This document shows, piece by piece, positions 11,111 to 22,028 of a DNA stretch of 64,000 nucleotides. Numbering within the stretch: position 1 is the first letter of the stretch; each line of letters starts with the position of its first letter. Both the position numbers and the translations under genes were made by a program. The stretch lies in contig CM046877.1 in assembly GCA_025667525.1 (NCBI GenBank), positions 261,737,706 to 261,801,705 of the forward strand, read 5' to 3'. The notes below the pieces were generated by a model. It was given only the letters and a program-made list of their open reading frames with translations, did not search any database and was not told the DNA's origin. The DNA comes from Glebionis coronaria. Taxonomy: Eukaryota; Streptophyta; Magnoliopsida; Asterales; Asteraceae.

Positions 11111-11845
11111 TTAATTTCTACTTCCCTGCTTTAGGGTTACTTAATGATAATGAAAAGATATATCATGCGATCATGAGTCTTGGGCCGATGTGTTGAAACA
11201 ATTACTTCGAAAAAGACGGGATTTGAAGAAGTTATTATCGACAATTTCTTATTTGCCGAACTACCGACTTATAATATATAGAAACTAAATAAGCTAATTG
11301 TGGGATGAGATTTTAGACTAAAGTATATATACGTGTTTGACACCTTTAAATTGACTAACATTTTATTCCAACTGTTTCCTCATGTATTTATCAATTTCAT
11401 AATTAAAACTTTGAGGTGATAAGTAAATTTCTAAATTAATGTTTATTTACTCTATAACAAAACATGTATAAACAAACTCCTCTATATATAAATGTCGAAA
11501 GGATTAGTTTTATTGACATAGCTGAGTAATTCTCATTTAATTGTACTAGTTACTACTAATTCTTCCACAACTCAAACTAAAAGCCACATTTCATTGTCAC
11601 TATAATGACTCAATAAAAAAAAACTTAACTGCGTAATTACTGTTAACGTTTAATTATTTTATGTATAATAAACAATACATACGTAATATTTTCTGAAACT
11701 TAATAATTATTTTCTGAATAATTATTATGTTGTAGTATTTAAATAAACTGAGACTGCGTATTTACTGTTTACGTTTAATTAAAGTTAAAGTTGAGACTAC
11801 ACATACTTAATATTCGAGGATTTTAAATACGGGTTTTACATTAAT

Positions 11846-12621
11846 GCTCTTAACATCCATCTCATAAGCTCTAAGATTGTTGTAGAGATGATCAAAAGGA
11901 ATTGAATCTTGATCATCCCTTGTGATTAAGTGCATAGCCATTGCTTTCCATTCTTATGGAACAGTTCTTAAGTAATTCAGGTTAGCTTCTTCATTAGGAA
12001 TTATAAGTCCATAAACTGCCAATTGAATCAACAACTTACTGCACCTCCCATAGCCACCTTAGATTCCTTCTACACTAGAAATTGAGAAGTTATCAAATTC
12101 CTGCTTAAGAACAATCTTCTTGATCTTCTTAGATTTGTCATTGCCTCCAATCTAAGCTTGATAGCTTCCCACATAGCCTTTGCATCTTTGTAATGATGAA
12201 AGCTAGGTAGGATGTCTTCTGAAAGTGCCATAGCTAAAGCAGTTCTGGCCTTTCTTTCTCTGATCTCTGCTTGTATCTCTACTGCAGTCACAGAAGGTAG
12301 AGCATATTATGTACCATCAGGTAACCAGTACAGCTTCTTAGGTGTATTCCCATTCCTAATAACTTGCCATAGAGTATAGTCTGTGTGATTCAAGTAATGT
12401 TCCATCTGCATAGCCCATGTCTCATAGTTATCACCCTTGAGAACTGGGAGTTTGACAGCAGAAAGAGTATGGGAAGGTGTTGTAGTTGAAGGAGTAACTA
12501 CAACATCTACGGCTTGAACACCTTGTGGTGGTGCAGGATGCACGACTTGAGGCTGTCCCTGTGGTATTGGATCAGGATCTAGAATATCTTCCAAGTGAGG
12601 GTCTTCACCAGGTTGAGACAT
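11846..12621 (-). pseudogene. Copia Gag N-terminal/capsid-like domain (element D)
   Basis: Starts at ATG 12621 with a Pro/Gln-rich leader, then VKLPVLKGDNYETWAMQMEHYL and LWQVIRNG, the typical start of copia Gag (UBN2/DUF4219-type). A TAA follows at the end of the 104-codon piece; the frame resumes with TAVEIQAEIRERKARTALAMAL and ...MWEAIKLRLEAM (12291-12070), then after further breaks LNYLRTVP and NNLRAYEMDVKSI up to the insertion of E at 11846. Role by family: assembles the particle. Stops and frameshifts mark it as dead. Confidence 0.8.
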
Positions 12622-12684
12622 TGAGTTTTGGAGTGAGTGGAGTGTTTAGGGTTTTTGTTCTTCTTTTTTGAAGATTCTCAACAA

Positions 12685-12696
12685 GCTTTGATACCA
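12685..12696 (-). promoter_or_regulatory. Primer binding site of element D
   Basis: Minus strand TGGTATCAAAGC, two bases inside the LTR; one mismatch to the initiator-Met site TGGTATCAGAGC. Confidence 0.75.
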
Positions 12697-12698
12697 CT

Positions 12699-13184
12699 TG
12701 TTGATCCCTTTGGTTGGATCTATATTCTGTTAAGAACTAGTATAGTAGTTTGTAATCAAACTAAAACACTGTGAGACCTCTTACTAACACTAAATAAGTT
12801 ATGCGGAATCTAACTTATAAAGCACATAAGAACAAAATTACTATTAACTATTTGATTCTCTTATTAATCGACTTGAATGAGGTACATGAATGTCTTCGTA
12901 CCTATGTTCCTTTTATAGAGTAAGGAACCCTAGAATCCTTAGAATATTCTATAAAGATAACTATATTGCAGACGATATATTATCTATATTCTAACTATTA
13001 AGTATATCACATAAGATATAATCTTACTATAAACTATGACATATCTTATACAAAGATATATTCGTCCTAAATAATATAGCAGTACTTACTTTAAAAGTAG
13101 CAGTACTTACTATGTACCGCGTTAACACTAACGGTACATGAAAGATACTAACAATACTTAAGTTTACACTGACGATACTTGACA
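12699..13184 (-). repeat. 5' LTR of element D (outer end tentative)
   Basis: Begins TGTTGATCCC next to the primer site. I place the outer end at ...CTTGACA (13184) because it gives TG...CA ends, but no partner LTR or duplication is in the window. It includes repeated AGCAGTACTTACT (13079 and 13099). Confidence 0.5.
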
Positions 13185-14341
13185 CTTAATAATAATTCCC
13201 AATAGTACCTAAATTTACCTGACTATTTTCTTAAACTTAATTTCATTCATGTGACATATGTTATTGAAGACAATGGAGACTCGCTTTCTACATATTCAGG
13301 TCTCAGTGTTTTATATTGAGAAGCTAAAAGAGCAAGAAAACTACCCATCATCTCGAGATTAGGTAATCAAAAAGTACTTCCATTGACGGTTTCACCAAAA
13401 GGATCCATACAAGCCAATGTGAGATCTATCTAATTCTATTTATTTACTTAATAAGTATATGTGCTACCACCAATCTTACTAGAATTATATCAAATGCATT
13501 TTGTTGTACCAATGGCCACAACGGCTGTGCACCTTCAATAGATTTATGTTATGTCATTTGTAGAACTTTGTGTAGTCGTTGTAACAGTAATAAGTAAATC
13601 ATGGTTGTTAATGCGCTTTGCGTAAGACCTATTTACAAATCATTTGCTACCGTCTCTAAAACACCATAAATGTCTTGACATTTGAGAATAGAGCTTATTT
13701 GGTATATTGATAGTCGGTTGATCAAACTCTGTTTATAGTGTAAATAGTAAAATCTAATATATGTCCTTCTCTTGACATACGTCTTCTGTTAGTAAAATTT
13801 AATGATTTGTGGGCTGGCGTGGCAACTCATTTAGGTTTGTAACCATGTTAACACATCTCTTGCCTGTGGTTCGCAGCTCCGTTTCCACCGTTCAGGGTGC
13901 ACGGCGTTGCTGGTGAACAACTTGCATTATCTGTTTGTTTTAATGTTGAATGTGTGTTGCCGTGAGTGACAAGCATTATATGTTTGTTTGATCAGTGTCG
14001 TTACTTTTAACTCGATTAATGTTACCATTTTGGTTCAAACATGCGCTAATAAATAGTGTTTCTGCAATTACAGGTTGCTCGGTGGTATTAATGCTTATAC
14101 ATAAGCATTTCTGAAATGTGTATGCTTGGATTGTTAAGGGGCCAAAAAGCAACTGCTGATGCAAGAGAGTAGCAGCACCGGTTTATTTGCAGAACTCCAA
14201 CGAACACATTTGTTGAAGCGTTGCTTAAATAACAAGGTGTCAACGAACTCATTTACTTTCATTATGCTTATCCACTGAGGTAGAGACCTGTGGCAACTAA
14301 CGGAACCAAAACACCTGCGGCAAAGCGCGAGCAACAACCCT
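13185..14341. other. Unassigned sequence ending in a Helitron-like hairpin
   Basis: No recognised protein. A 34-codon plus-strand frame near 13257-13370 is short and unidentified. At 14313-14332 the plus strand reads CCTGCGGCAAAGCGCGAGC, followed by AACAACCCTTGT. This resembles the Helitron-type 3' ends elsewhere in the window, but the last four bases are CTTG, not CTAG/CTAA. The sequence directly abuts the truncated LTR of F. Confidence 0.35.
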
Positions 14342-14445
14342 TGTATATATAATACATGAAAATTATATTAGAAACAAGTGATAATATAGGCTTAGCCCAT
14401 TGACTAAATACAAAGCCCAAAGGCTATACAAATATACGTCTAACA
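14342..14445 (-). repeat. Truncated 3' LTR of element F
   Basis: On the minus strand it begins TGTTAGACG at 14445 and matches 18245 leftward for about 100 bp, then homology stops where the Helitron-like sequence begins. The minus-strand sequence just before it (CTGCGAGGAAG) can serve as polypurine tract. Confidence 0.65.
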
Positions 14446-14659
14446 CTTCCTCGCAGCTTGAGAGGGAGGGGACCGAAAGCTCAAACTGGCACGAAATTAT
14501 TCAAATAATGCAGGTAGTAAACCCTTGGTGAAAATATCGGAATACTATATCTAGAAGGCACATGAAACACACGAACCTGATCTATGGTAACCAAATCTCT
14601 CACAAAATTAATATCTATCTCAATATGTTTAGTTCGCTGATGCTGAACCGGATTAACTG
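14446..14659 (-). other. 3' noncoding and RNase H tail of F
   Basis: Contains the polypurine tract and decayed C-terminal RNase H sequence (the NIRHIEIDINFVRD-like stretch around 14580-14640). No intact frame. Confidence 0.5.
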
Positions 14660-15660
14660 TTAAGTAAATAGAACTGACATTGTCACAATTGACAAGTATG
14701 GCTGAGAATAATGGGTATGAAGCTCGTGTAGGAGGTTACGAAGCCAAGCTGTTTCAGCAACAACATTATCCACTTCACGGTATTCCGCCTCAGCACACGA
14801 CCGAGAGAGTGTATGTTGACGTTTGAATGACCAAGATAGGAGATTATCTCCTAAGAAAACACAGTACCAGAAGTAGAGCGTCGAGTAGTAGGACACCTAG
14901 CCCAGTCAGCATCTGAATAAGCAACCAAAGATCCAGTAGACGAAGCATAAACTTGGAGACCAAAGTCTAATGTACCATGAACATAACGAAGAACTCGGTT
15001 GAGAGCAGTAAAATGAGGCTCTCGAGGATCATGCATATGAAGACACACCTGTTGTACTGCATAAGATATGTCTGAACGTGTATAAGTCAAATAAAGAAGA
15101 CCACCTGCAAGAGTACGATATAATGTTGGATCAGAAACAGGATCCCCGTCAGAACCAAGTTTGCATTTCGTCTCAACTGGAGTGCGAGTGGAATTGCATG
15201 TAGTCATATGTGCCATGTCCAAAAGATCCAAAGCGTATTTCTTTTGAGACAGAAACATGCCTTTGGATTCACGTATAACAGATATCCCCAAAAAATAATT
15301 AAGACGCCCCATATCAGTCATCTCAAACTTTGTATGCAAAGAAGTAATAATACGATGCAGTAAAGCTGTAGAAGAGGCTGTCAATACAATATCATCAACA
15401 TAGATCAATAAATAAGCAACCTCGGTACCATACCTATAAATAAACCATGACGAGTCGCATCGACTCAATGAGAAACCAACTCGAAGAGCATAACTTGCAA
15501 AACGTTGAAACCAAGCACGAGGTGCTTGTTTCAATCCATGCAAAGATCTTTGTAAACGGCATACATGATGAGGAAACCGAGTGTTCATAAAACCTGGTGG
15601 TTGATACATATATACATTCTTAGAAAGATCTCCATTAAGAAAATCATTCTTAACATCCAA
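14660..15660 (-). pseudogene. Copia reverse transcriptase and RNase H (element F)
   Basis: Seen: MDVKNDFLNGDLSKNVYMYQPPGF (RT start), [13 protein letters not shown], the catalytic YVDD box in LLIYVDDIVLTASS (intact), MGRLNYFLGI, LYRTLAGGLLYLTYTRSDISYAV, YVHGTLDFGL, and the RNase H start YSDADWARCPTTRRSTSG (15660-14851). A shifted frame at 14896-14660 carries the RNase H centre with LSRSCAEAEYREVDNVVAETAWLR. The upstream part of RT at 15661-15900 is broken by stops. Role by family: copies element RNA to cDNA and removes the RNA strand. The frameshift near 14870 and upstream stops prevent a working enzyme. Confidence 0.85.
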
Positions 15661-15929
15661 CTGATGAATATGCCAATTCCAAGATAAAGCAAGAGTGAGG
15701 ACATTACGAATAGTAGCCGGTTTAACAGCTGGACTAAAAGTCTCATCACAATCAACACCAACCTGCTGACTACGTCCGTTAGCCTTTAAACGAGCCTTAT
15801 ATCTGCTCTAAGAATCATCGGCATGATATGTGTGCCGAAACAACCACATAGATCGGACCACATTGACATTAGGTGGTCGTGGAACAAGAACCCAAGTATT
15901 GTTTTTAATTAACGCATTATATTCATCAT

Positions 15930-16806
15930 TCATAGCATCTCGCTAATTTGGATCAGATAAGGTAACAAAAGGGGACTTAGGTAAAGGAGAGATATGAGAG
16001 ACATGACCTTGAAAGCGTGGATTGGGCTTGATCGTGCCAACTTGGGCACGTGTGACCATAGGATGAGTTCATGTTGAGTGGTTATAGGTGGTAGGTGGTT
16101 CCATGGGAGGTGAAACAATTTGTGGAATCTGTTGGGTTGCGGATGTATTGGATTGCATGGGTATAAGTTGGGTCGGAGTTGGTGAGTGGTCTGGAGAGGT
16201 TGTCGGCCCGATTGGGGTGTTGGGGTATTGAGATCGTGATGAGACGGGCTACTAGTAGTATTAGGCTTGGTATGAGCTGGGTCGTGGTGAATAATATGTT
16301 GGAGGATAAGAGAGGGTGCGTGATCTAGAAACACGTAGGACGATGGGTTTGAAGGTGTCAGGTTTCTATATGGGAATTGATGTTCATCAAATGTAACATG
16401 GCGAGAAAGGATTATTTTGTTGGTCGAAATGTCAAGGCATCCATATCAGCGGTGATAAGCGGGATATCCCAACAAATACAAGGAGTTGCATGTGGTGCAA
16501 GTTTGTGGGGTGAATAAAGATGTGGGTAACATAGGCAACTAAAAATACGTAAGCGTGAGTAATCAGGTTGTTAATTAAATAATTTGGTACATGGTATTTC
16601 ATTTTGAATGGCAGAAGAAGGGAGAAGGTTAAGTAAATAGGAGGCCATGTATAATGCCTCAACTTAAAAACTAGGCGGAGGTGGGCTTGGAAAAGAAGTG
16701 TACATATAACATTCTTGATGGTGTGTATCATCCGCTTCGACATTCCATTTTGTTGGGAGGTTTTTGGACAAGAGAATCGAAATTGAATGCCATTTTGGGC
16801 AAACAA
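15930..16806 (-). pseudogene. Copia integrase core and C-terminal linker (element F)
   Basis: 16806-16432 holds the second half of the integrase core: NGIQFRFSCPKTSQQNG followed by MSKRMIHTIKNVI, the region of the last catalytic Glu, but frames drift after LLFQAHL. 16334-15930 is a Pro/His/Thr-rich frame lying where the linker before RT belongs; it is probably out of frame. Degenerate. Confidence 0.7.
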
Positions 16807-16848
16807 TTTAAGAAGATTGGTGTTATAAAACTCACCACCATGGTCACA

Positions 16849-17685
16849 CTAAAAAACCGCAATGTCACTTAAATTGATTATTGACGTAACAATGAAAGTG
16901 TAAGAACTTTTGGAACACTTTAGATTTAGTACGTAAAGGATAAATCCATAAATAATGAGAGTAATGATCAAGAAATAGAACATAATATTTAAATCCACCA
17001 GGACTAACAATAGGAGAAGTCCAAATATCTGAGTGTACAATCTAAAAAGAACGAGTAACAACTGAATCTAAACTAGAAAACGGGAGTCTCATATGTTTGC
17101 CGAGCTGGCAAGCGTGACAAATATGAGAAGATTTTTCTTTCTTACAAGAAATAAACTGACGACAAACTAGATAACGTAACACCTTTTCTCCGGGATGTCC
17201 GAGGTGTTGTTGCCATGTAGAAGAACCAATAGAAAGTAAAGCATGAGGAATAGAAGGTTGGGTGACTGGGTATAGATCTCGTGAACTATCACATATGAGT
17301 AAAATATGACGGGTCAAGAAATCTTTTACCGAGAAACCAAATGCATTGAATTCAACAGTACAATTATTATCTCTAGTAAATTGACGGACGGAAATAAATT
17401 TTTTGATGATATGAGGGTGACCAAAACATTATGTAAATATAATGGATGATTAAGAGTAGGTAAGATTCTATGACTAGTGTTGGTTACAAATATAGATTTG
17501 CTGTCACGAACACAAACAGATGGATATAAACATTTATTATAAACAATATTTAAATTGCTTGTATGTGAATTGAGATGAGATGATGCACTTATATCCATGT
17601 TCCACGTCGAATCACGAATACTCATAGTATTAAAAGCACTTGAAAGCACACACGGAGCCGCACCTAAAACCTCGCGTCTAAACAT
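16849..17685 (-). pseudogene. Copia protease and GAG-pre-integrase remnant (element F)
   Basis: 17685-17326: WNMDISASSHLNS corresponds to the aspartic protease site region (usual DTGAS changed to DISAS), followed by YLHNVLVT. 17317-17042: WQQHLGHPGEKVLRYL ... CHACQLGKH, the HHCC zinc-binding region before integrase. 17061-16849 continues the integrase N-part. The three pieces are in different frames. No Gag is visible upstream, so a deletion is likely. Confidence 0.75.
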
Positions 17686-18019
17686 GGATTGTTTGATTTC
17701 CTACTTTGACATGCTTAGACAATACCCAAACAAAGTAAAAAAATATGGAGCTCGGTCCCACTGTTGTTCCTGTGCCTACAATACAAAGAATAGTAATGGA
17801 TAGAAACAAGTTCTGCTTCTTATGTGTTCACACGTAGGCACATAGAATTGATAATAAAATTATAGTGTAGAGCTGTTTGTTAAAGAGCTGTTCTTCAAAT
17901 TTAAAAGCTTATAGCTTGCGCATCCAAAGAGAACTCTTAAACATCTCTTGCCAAATATAGTCTGTATATACGATCAAGAACACAATTGATGATCAAGAAT
18001 TATATTCTTCCACTACCGT

Positions 18020-18245
18020 AACTAAATTTATAAAGATATAAAAGAGGAAGAAGATAATTGGGAAAAAAATTTAAGAGAGGATCAGTACTGCTCTAAATAC
18101 ATATCGGATTTATAACTGTTGACTTGTCTATTTGATAAGAATCATTACAATATATATGAAGATTATTTTAGAAACAAGTGATAATATAGGCTTAGCCCAT
18201 TGACTAAATACAAAGCTCAAAGGTTATACAAAGATACGTCTAACA
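18020..18245 (-). repeat. 5' LTR of element F (inner end tentative)
   Basis: Outer end TGTTAGACG (minus strand, at 18245) matches the left copy. Contains CTTCTTCCTCTTTTAT typical of an LTR U5 region. The inner end and primer site are not clear. Confidence 0.5.
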
Positions 18246-21200
18246 GTTAGGACTTTTTAAAAAAATGTTTACTTAATAATATTCTTTTAATTTATTCTTT
18301 TTTATTTTTATATTTTTTTGAAAAATCTAAAAATTTCTTAACTAATAAAAACGTTTTAAAAACAGATGGTGAAATTTGATAAAGAAAAAAGAAAAAATAA
18401 AGTTATAAATGTCAAATTTATTTAAAAAAAACATCAAAAAAAAGCCATAAATAACATTTTACTGCTTAAATTTTAAATGAACTAGATAGTGTTAATTTAT
18501 TTGTAACCTCTGCGTGTATAAAAATTATAACTAGTTGTCCTTATAGAAAAGTTTAAAATATAATTGTTCTTGTTTTTTCTTAATTTTTTTCATAGTAAGA
18601 GTTTTGTTTTATCTGATACTAGTTATAGTACCCGTGCATGCACGAGTCTTTTTCTATAAAAATTTAATAACGTTTTTTGACGATTAGCACCCGATTGTTT
18701 ATGTTGATAAAAAATTCTTTTCTTTTCATATAAATTATGCCAGAAGTTGACATCAAAAGACTTATACATCGAGTAATAAAATACTTATAAGTTGTCATTT
18801 TTTTACATCATGTTAACAATCGTATGTAATTTCCCTAAGGATTTCAACACGTGCCTGATTTGTCAATTCCATGTACCAAGAATCAGAAATAGATATAAAA
18901 AATTGACTTTGTGCTCTCAAACCATTTCCCTTTCCTGTTTCAAATGATAGATTATAGATTGTCATTCATTAGTTACATCTTTATGAAATTTCTCACTTAC
19001 CTAGCAATGTGGGAAGGCGTTGATCCATCTAGGTTGGGCAAGAAATGGTCCATGTTGAATGAGATTATAAGATTATGGGAAACCACAATTAAGACACATG
19101 AAAATATAGCCAATAAACGGGACAATTAGAATTTTCTTTAAAAAGTATTTGGTCACTTAAATATCATTGACATAAATATTTAAAATTTGTGCAAATTCTG
19201 AAATATGAGCATCATAATTAAGAAGAAGGTGGAAATCAATCTTCTTTCGAACCATACTTATTGCAACCATCGCCAATCACCATCTAATGGTATTTCAAAA
19301 CCTGACCATCATGAACTTGATGTCACCTAAGTTGTCAGCACTAAAACCCTGCAAAAGAAAAAAAAATGTGTTGCACTGCTTTGCCAATATCGAGAAGGAA
19401 AAGACAACTTGATTGAATCGCTTGGGAAAATGACAGCTCCTTGTAGACGCTTAAACCAATTTATATTGAAATTGGTCAAAACATGCCAGTTTATGTTATC
19501 AGAGCATATACAAAATTATATACTTAATCCTACTCCACAGGCTAATGTATCCCTAAATCTGAATAGAAAGGTGTTGTTAAAAAAAATCACTATACTGAAA
19601 ACAAAACTAAGAAACTACAATTTATATTGAAATGTGTAAAAATGGGTCAATTTATGCAATACCACAGACTGACCATTCCTATTTACAATAAAATAGCCCA
19701 ACTTTATGTGGTTTAGAACATATACACACAAATGGGAATAAAGTAAAATATGAGTACGTGGATACGTTGTTGCTAAATGGATAGATTGCTTAAGTTATGG
19801 TCCATATTTCGACACAATAATGAAAATATAGGCATATTGATCAGATCACCAATGAATCTGTTATTATTACCTAAAGGTGACAGAAGTAAACCAACTAAGG
19901 TTGTTATAGCTTCTAAAAGCTTTCCTCTTCATATAAGTTTTAATCTAAAAGACACAATGCCTTGGGTCGTTATATTAATTACTACTGTTAACTTACAGGC
20001 TGTGATACCTAGCATACATGTACACTTTCACTCAGTATAAGTTATTTCTTAATATCAATTTTGTTTTTACACCAAGACATTTTAATGCTTGAAATGGCCC
20101 ATACTTTTGAATACCGGACTCACATCTCATGGGTATATATATACGCAATCATTGGCAATGTCTCGACCTAAAAATCAGATTGTATTTTTCATTCATTTAA
20201 CCATTCTTTTAATGGCTACATGACCATTCACAATTACCTATATCTATATACCATGAGGTTACGCCTACGGATTCCGTTTTTATAGCAGAACAAAATTTAA
20301 AAATGGCAATAAGTTTTACCAAACCATATCTTTTACTGCAAGCTATAAAATGCGTGTTCGCCTCCAACTCAACGACAATCAGATTCCACATCGTAAGCTG
20401 CACTACTCAGAAAACGTTGGTCTAGTGTATGCCTTTTCCATCGACACCATGGGTTTGTGGCCTTTTTCTTTTCCGACCAACTAAAGACGTTCCATTCGAA
20501 CTGCATAAACAAAAGACCCTGAATGTTAAGCAATTTTTTGTCTAACATGCACAAAGCAAATCATAGTATCATACACATACATGATACATCAACAAATAAT
20601 CAAGTATGTATTAGAACACTTATACGTGTGCTTGTGTAGTCTCGATAAGGCGTCTAGCAAGCGTAAAAAAGCGTTGCTAACGCACTAAATATAAGCTTAG
20701 TGACACTTCTAGAGTTTATATCTTAACTTAAAGTGAAACTCTTTTTACTTCATGGTCAACCTTAAAATCATGCTATTCAAAATCCCAACTCAACGATAAG
20801 CACATTACCTAGTAGATGTATCATCTCTTTATACTAAACATGATAGTCATTCAACACACGAAATGCTACAGTACTGATTATTATCTCTTTATTCTACATG
20901 ATACTGCTTGAACACACAAATGATACAACACTAATTAAAACAATTAAAGTATTATGAATATACATTATGAATTATGAATAATTCAAAACAAAAAAACATA
21001 CCTTGGATAGATTGAAAACAACAACTGATGGTGAAACACTTCGTTGATAATTGATTTTATGGAATCAAATTTATTGATTCAAAAGAAATTTGGGGTTTGG
21101 TTCTTTTTTTCTATTAATCTTAATTAAGGTTTGTAATTGATTAGTTATGTCAAAAAAAAAATGTTTTGCTGGTTTGGATCTTTGACTTCAACTTCAACTT

Positions 21201-21618
21201 GAAATGATCTCTTTTGCAACGGTGGCCATCTTATGTTTTGCTGGTTTGGATTAGTCTTTTGTGTTGTTATCATTGGGCTCCTTTGTGGTTTGGATGACTT
21301 TGATTTTCGTAGACTGATAGTTTTAACCCTAAAGTTTTATAACTGGTAGTTTTAACCCTAAAGTTCTAATAGTTTTGACCCGCTTTTTCTTATAAGTTTT
21401 TTCTTTTACGTTTTTGACACGTATACTTTTAACACAAATTTTAACTTTTAATAAATATAAGTACGAAAATCAGACAATTGTTACTAAATTAAGAAACATA
21501 TACACTTTTTAAAGGAATAAATAAAATAATTATTTCCTACTAAGGAAAGAATCTCTTGAAAAAGTTCATACTTTGGGTTTTGGTTTACAAAATAAAAGAT
21601 TTTGTGATTGTGGTAGTG
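18246..21618. other. Unassigned AT-rich intergenic sequence, possible non-autonomous Helitron
   Basis: No recognised protein; frames up to 87 codons (such as 19777-20040) have no family features I know. A Helitron-like 3' end is at 18619 (minus). Near 21315-21375 there are two tandem copies of a 29 bp unit (TAGTTTTAACCCTAAAGTT). I cannot fix a 5' terminus. Confidence 0.4.
18619..18647 (-). mobile_element. Helitron-like 3' terminus (site 1)
   Basis: Minus strand: an 18 bp hairpin arm pair (ACTCGTGCA/TGCACGGGT), then TACTATAA, then CTAG followed by T. Helitrons end in a short hairpin followed by CTRR, inserted before T. Loop is minimal, so moderate support only. Confidence 0.4.
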
Positions 21619-22028
21619 TGATAGAAGCCTTGTTTTAGTAGGCTACACTCCAAGAACTGAGGAAGAGAGACAGAGACCTTTTGAGACAATTTTCTTCTTG
21701 TCCATTCACAATGCAAACAAGTACAATATATATAGCAAACTGATAATAACTAACTGAACCACTAGCCTATGAAAAGGGAACTTGCATGAATGTTAAACGT
21801 GGGAAAGATGCATGCACTATACTTCCACCACATGAATGTTAAACGTGGGAGATTAATGCTTATGACATGCCTACAAAGTAGGAATAATGCTGACTAAAAA
21901 TGAAATGATGGTAACTGCTGCCTTGACTCCGTCCAAGTGGTTTGCTTAATCAAGATAGTGAGCTCGAACATTCTGACGTTATTTGGGTCTTTGATCCTTG
22001 TTGTGACTGTGGATTAGTGATGTTATCA
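21619..22028 (-). repeat. 3' LTR of element G
   Basis: TGATAGAAGCC...TTATCA. Two internal copies of CATGAATGTTAAACGTGGGA (about 21785 and 21832). The Gag frame runs 79 bp into this LTR before its stop at 21950. Confidence 0.93.

Larger units (their letters stand above)
8997..11840 (-). mobile_element. Element E: solo LTR, probable Ty3/gypsy (2844 bp)
   Basis: Starts TGTAACACCCC and ends GGGTTTTACA on the plus strand, flanked by direct duplication TTAAT (8992-8996 and 11841-11845). It interrupts the Gag of element D, whose frame continues cleanly on both sides. Its first 350 bp share layout with the H LTR (ACCTG...AACATG..., a 'gcataacgctcagtgaacgg' block like 'gataacgccgagtgaattca'), so it is probably a gypsy LTR in minus orientation. 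No gag or pol inside. The shortness of open frames and the single TG...CA unit argue for a solo LTR formed by LTR-LTR recombination. Confidence 0.8.
5322..13184 (-). mobile_element. Element D: old Ty1/copia element, truncated by C and split by solo LTR E
   Basis: On the minus strand: LTR (12699-13184), primer site, Gag N-terminal part (12621-11846), interruption by E, Gag remainder with zinc knuckle (8996-7037), and integrase (6728 to about 5430). The reading frame joins across E: the codons before 11846 and after 8996 continue one Gag segment (MDVKSI then KVTKTAATT). RT and RNase H would lie left of element C, outside the window. Several stop codons and frameshifts make it a pseudo-element. 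Confidence 0.8.
14342..18245 (-). mobile_element. Element F: decayed Ty1/copia element
   Basis: Minus-strand order from the right: LTR (about 18020-18245), protease and pre-integrase remnants (17685-16849), integrase (16806-16432), linker (16334-15930), RT (15660-14851), RNase H (14896-14660), then a truncated 3' LTR (14342-14445). The two LTR copies share about 100 bp from GAAACAAGTGATAATATAGG to ACGTCTAACA. Gag appears deleted between about 17700 and 18000. The family is unlike A/C and D. Confidence 0.8.

Noticed and set aside
13257..13370. Short plus-strand frame with a GT after it, possibly an exon
   Set aside because: Only 34 codons, not identified, and no second exon could be found.
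18911..20554. Possible host gene exons or a captured gene in several short frames
   Set aside because: No frame exceeds 87 codons, no motif is recognisable and no splice structure links them.
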